Shown here piece after piece: positions 62,101-64,000 of a stretch of DNA of 64,000 nt (the stretch's first letter is position 1; the number at the start of each line of letters is the position of its first letter). The DNA is taken from contig NW_024881313.1 of NCBI RefSeq assembly GCF_018691265.1, forward strand, positions 1,140,501 to 1,204,500, written 5' to 3'. A program made the translations under genes and the position numbers. The DNA comes from Tyto alba (taxonomy: Eukaryota; Chordata; Aves; Strigiformes; Tytonidae). The notes under the pieces are model-generated. The model did not search any database, was not told where the DNA came from, and saw only the letters and a list, made by a program, of their open reading frames with translations.

Positions 62101-64000
62101 TTCAGCAGATCTACCCTAATTTACATCAGTCAGGGATCCAACACTTTGAAACCAGGACTTCCCATACCAAAGAAACAGACCAACAAAGCTGACCCTCTGG
62201 GTGCTGCTAGCTACTACCTATGTGAAGAAATCCCTCCACTCTTCTTCCCCCAGGATCGAGCCATTTCACAAAGCTCCCACACTCTGCTCTGCACTATGAA
62301 AGACTGTTTCTTCAGCAGAACCAACTCCCTCACCCACAACTGTAAAGTCACAGCCATATAGTAGTCTTAAAGAAGTCATCATTAAAACAAGAACTACAAA
62401 TCCATACTGTTCTACTTCAGCATGTGGATTTGTTTGCCTGTTTAAGAAAAAAAAAAAAAAAAGGTATTTATGAAGGGTAATGAGAAACATCTTTGTAATC
62501 ATAATCTACTTCTTGCTCCTCAGCTGCCAAAAATAACTGTTGCTTCACTAATTTGCATTTGACCTGCTTTGACTTATACTACCTGCAGATCTCACTCTTG
62601 GTGCCGAAGCAAATTTATGTCTAGAGGCTTAATGCTCAGCTGGATTATATCAGCATACTGCCTTCTTTGAAGTGCATGAAGTACATGGATTTACAGCAGC
62701 TGCAGGTCTAGTCTTGAATTATTTGTTTGAGTTTTCAACTTTGAGTAAGCTACCAGTCATAGAATGGCAAAATTGGAGATATAGCTACATATTTGACTGC
62801 ATGTCTGTGATTAGTATGCTCTGAGGTACATATACATAAATATGATATGAACAAATTTCCATTGATAGTCCATCAAAATGTTTTACTGTATAATGGCTAA
62901 TGTGTTGAAAGAAATCTTACAAAAGCCAGTATTTGTTTATGCCTAGAGTTTAGTTTTAGACTTCACTCTCCTGTTTCTGCTGGGATATTTTTCAAGGCAC
63001 TTAGCATTTATGGAATGGACCCAAAAGATGCACATTTTGTTGCTGTAATCCAGTCAATGTTTGTCTAGCTAGATCCAAGTTTACTGACATACTTTCAGCT
63101 TAGAAGGTCTGTTTTATTTATTGCAGCCAAAATTGTCAATCTTGGCAGCCTGAAGCCAAGCACCAAAATCTATATTTAGGCATTTATATAAGTGGCCTAA
63201 TTTCCACAGAAGTGAAGACCTATAAACTTATTTTGAAGACAGCACCCAGCACCTCTGAAAATCAGGTCACTTAGCTGCACAGATATGCAATCACCACGTT
63301 TGAAGGAAACATGTTTTCATTTGTATGACTTGGGTATATAAAGCAGCATTGTGTTCCCTATGAAGAACACTTTGAACACAGATTGGAGAATTGCAATTCC
63401 TTCTGAAAGTCCTCTCACAAAAGCTATAACCTTCTAATTAAGTGTATAATTGATTCCTTTCATCTAGATAGAATGCGATCTGACTAGTGAATTGACTAGT
63501 AACATGTTGAAAAGACCCCAGTGTTTTGACTCATTTTCTTCTCATTTAAACATTCTACAAATCTCAGGCATTGTCTCTGTGGTGGTTGCCCAGAGCTGGT
63601 TGTGTGGCTGAAGATATCATCTTCATTTGATTCGTACAATAACATGTTAATTGCAGAGCTGAGATCTGCTTAAGGCATATTGATTACCAAATGACCTTCT
63701 GTAGTTCTTATTTCCCATGCTACCAAAACATCTAGTCAAAATCTTTAAAGGTGAGCAGAAATGTCTGTTAGAAAATCTTTCATTTATTATCAGTCTAAGA
63801 CTGTGATAAAGGATGCTATTGCTAGGATCAGAGTTGCAATATACTTGCTGCTTCTCCACTGATCACTAAGCCCCTGGTCATGAGAGACAAGTCCCTCCTC
63901 TCACTGGTCCCAACACATTCTTAATCAATTTAGTTGCAATACAGCTGTTTGCAAGAAACAGAAGTGGCTCAGCAGGACTTGCACTGATGGTATTCCAAAG
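59174..64000. other. Unannotated non-coding stretch to the window end
   Basis: No gene is supported. Simple repeats: (TTTTG)n and T-rich at about 59821-59857, A run of 19 at about 60438-60456, T run at about 61131-61141, and A run of 16 at about 62447-62462. Frames at 61030-61377 (plus) and 61184-61561 (minus) overlap each other on opposite strands. The minus one starts next to a GGTTGGACTGGAAGTCC-like phrase that is only vaguely reminiscent of a CR1 tail. Confidence 0.55.

Overview
This window looks like a gene-poor, AT-rich stretch of a bird nuclear genome. The evidence is two CR1 LINE 3' ends carrying the characteristic ATTCTATG-type tail, several long terminal repeats (LTRs) of avian endogenous-retrovirus type, low interspersed-repeat density and no mammalian-type SINEs. 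The LTR whose ends read tgtcctggg...aaccacgaca/aaccacaaca resembles families I know from neoavian birds, so a non-galliform bird is my best guess. Species cannot be named from the sequence, and another archosaur or a turtle is not formally excluded.

Layout: 1-2.4 kb is quiet apart from a short CR1 tail (817-875). 2395-3427 is a 1-kb purine-only pentanucleotide array that switches sharply from AAGGG to AAAGG. 3.4-17 kb is unique-looking DNA with a long poly-A block and a weak two-exon coding candidate (15951-16336). A probable 415-bp plus-strand LTR lies at 17656-18070. 18-38 kb is mostly unannotatable, with a CR1 remnant near 25.4 kb, homopolymers and an exact 35-bp tandem duplication at 31.1 kb. 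38979-40045 (minus) and 44773-45845 (plus) are two closely similar 1.07-kb LTRs in inverted orientation, 4.7 kb apart. 47888-48507 is a minus-strand ERVK-like LTR. 48.5-57.6 kb is quiet apart from simple repeats, including a 28-base G run. 57657-59168 is a third copy of the 1-kb LTR family, interrupted by a 532-bp ERVK-like LTR; both the outer 5-bp and the inner 6-bp target-site duplications are readable. The remainder to 64 kb is quiet.

I find no convincing intact host protein-coding gene, rRNA, tRNA or CRISPR array. Most open frames are chance frames or lie inside repeats. All retroviral material is solo LTR with no gag, pol or env sequence between copies. The window is therefore intergenic DNA or a large intron, and no genes can be said to work together. 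I see no evidence of a new biological system. The most informative structures are the nested LTR with its dated order of events, the inverted LTR pair and the two-phase pentanucleotide array.
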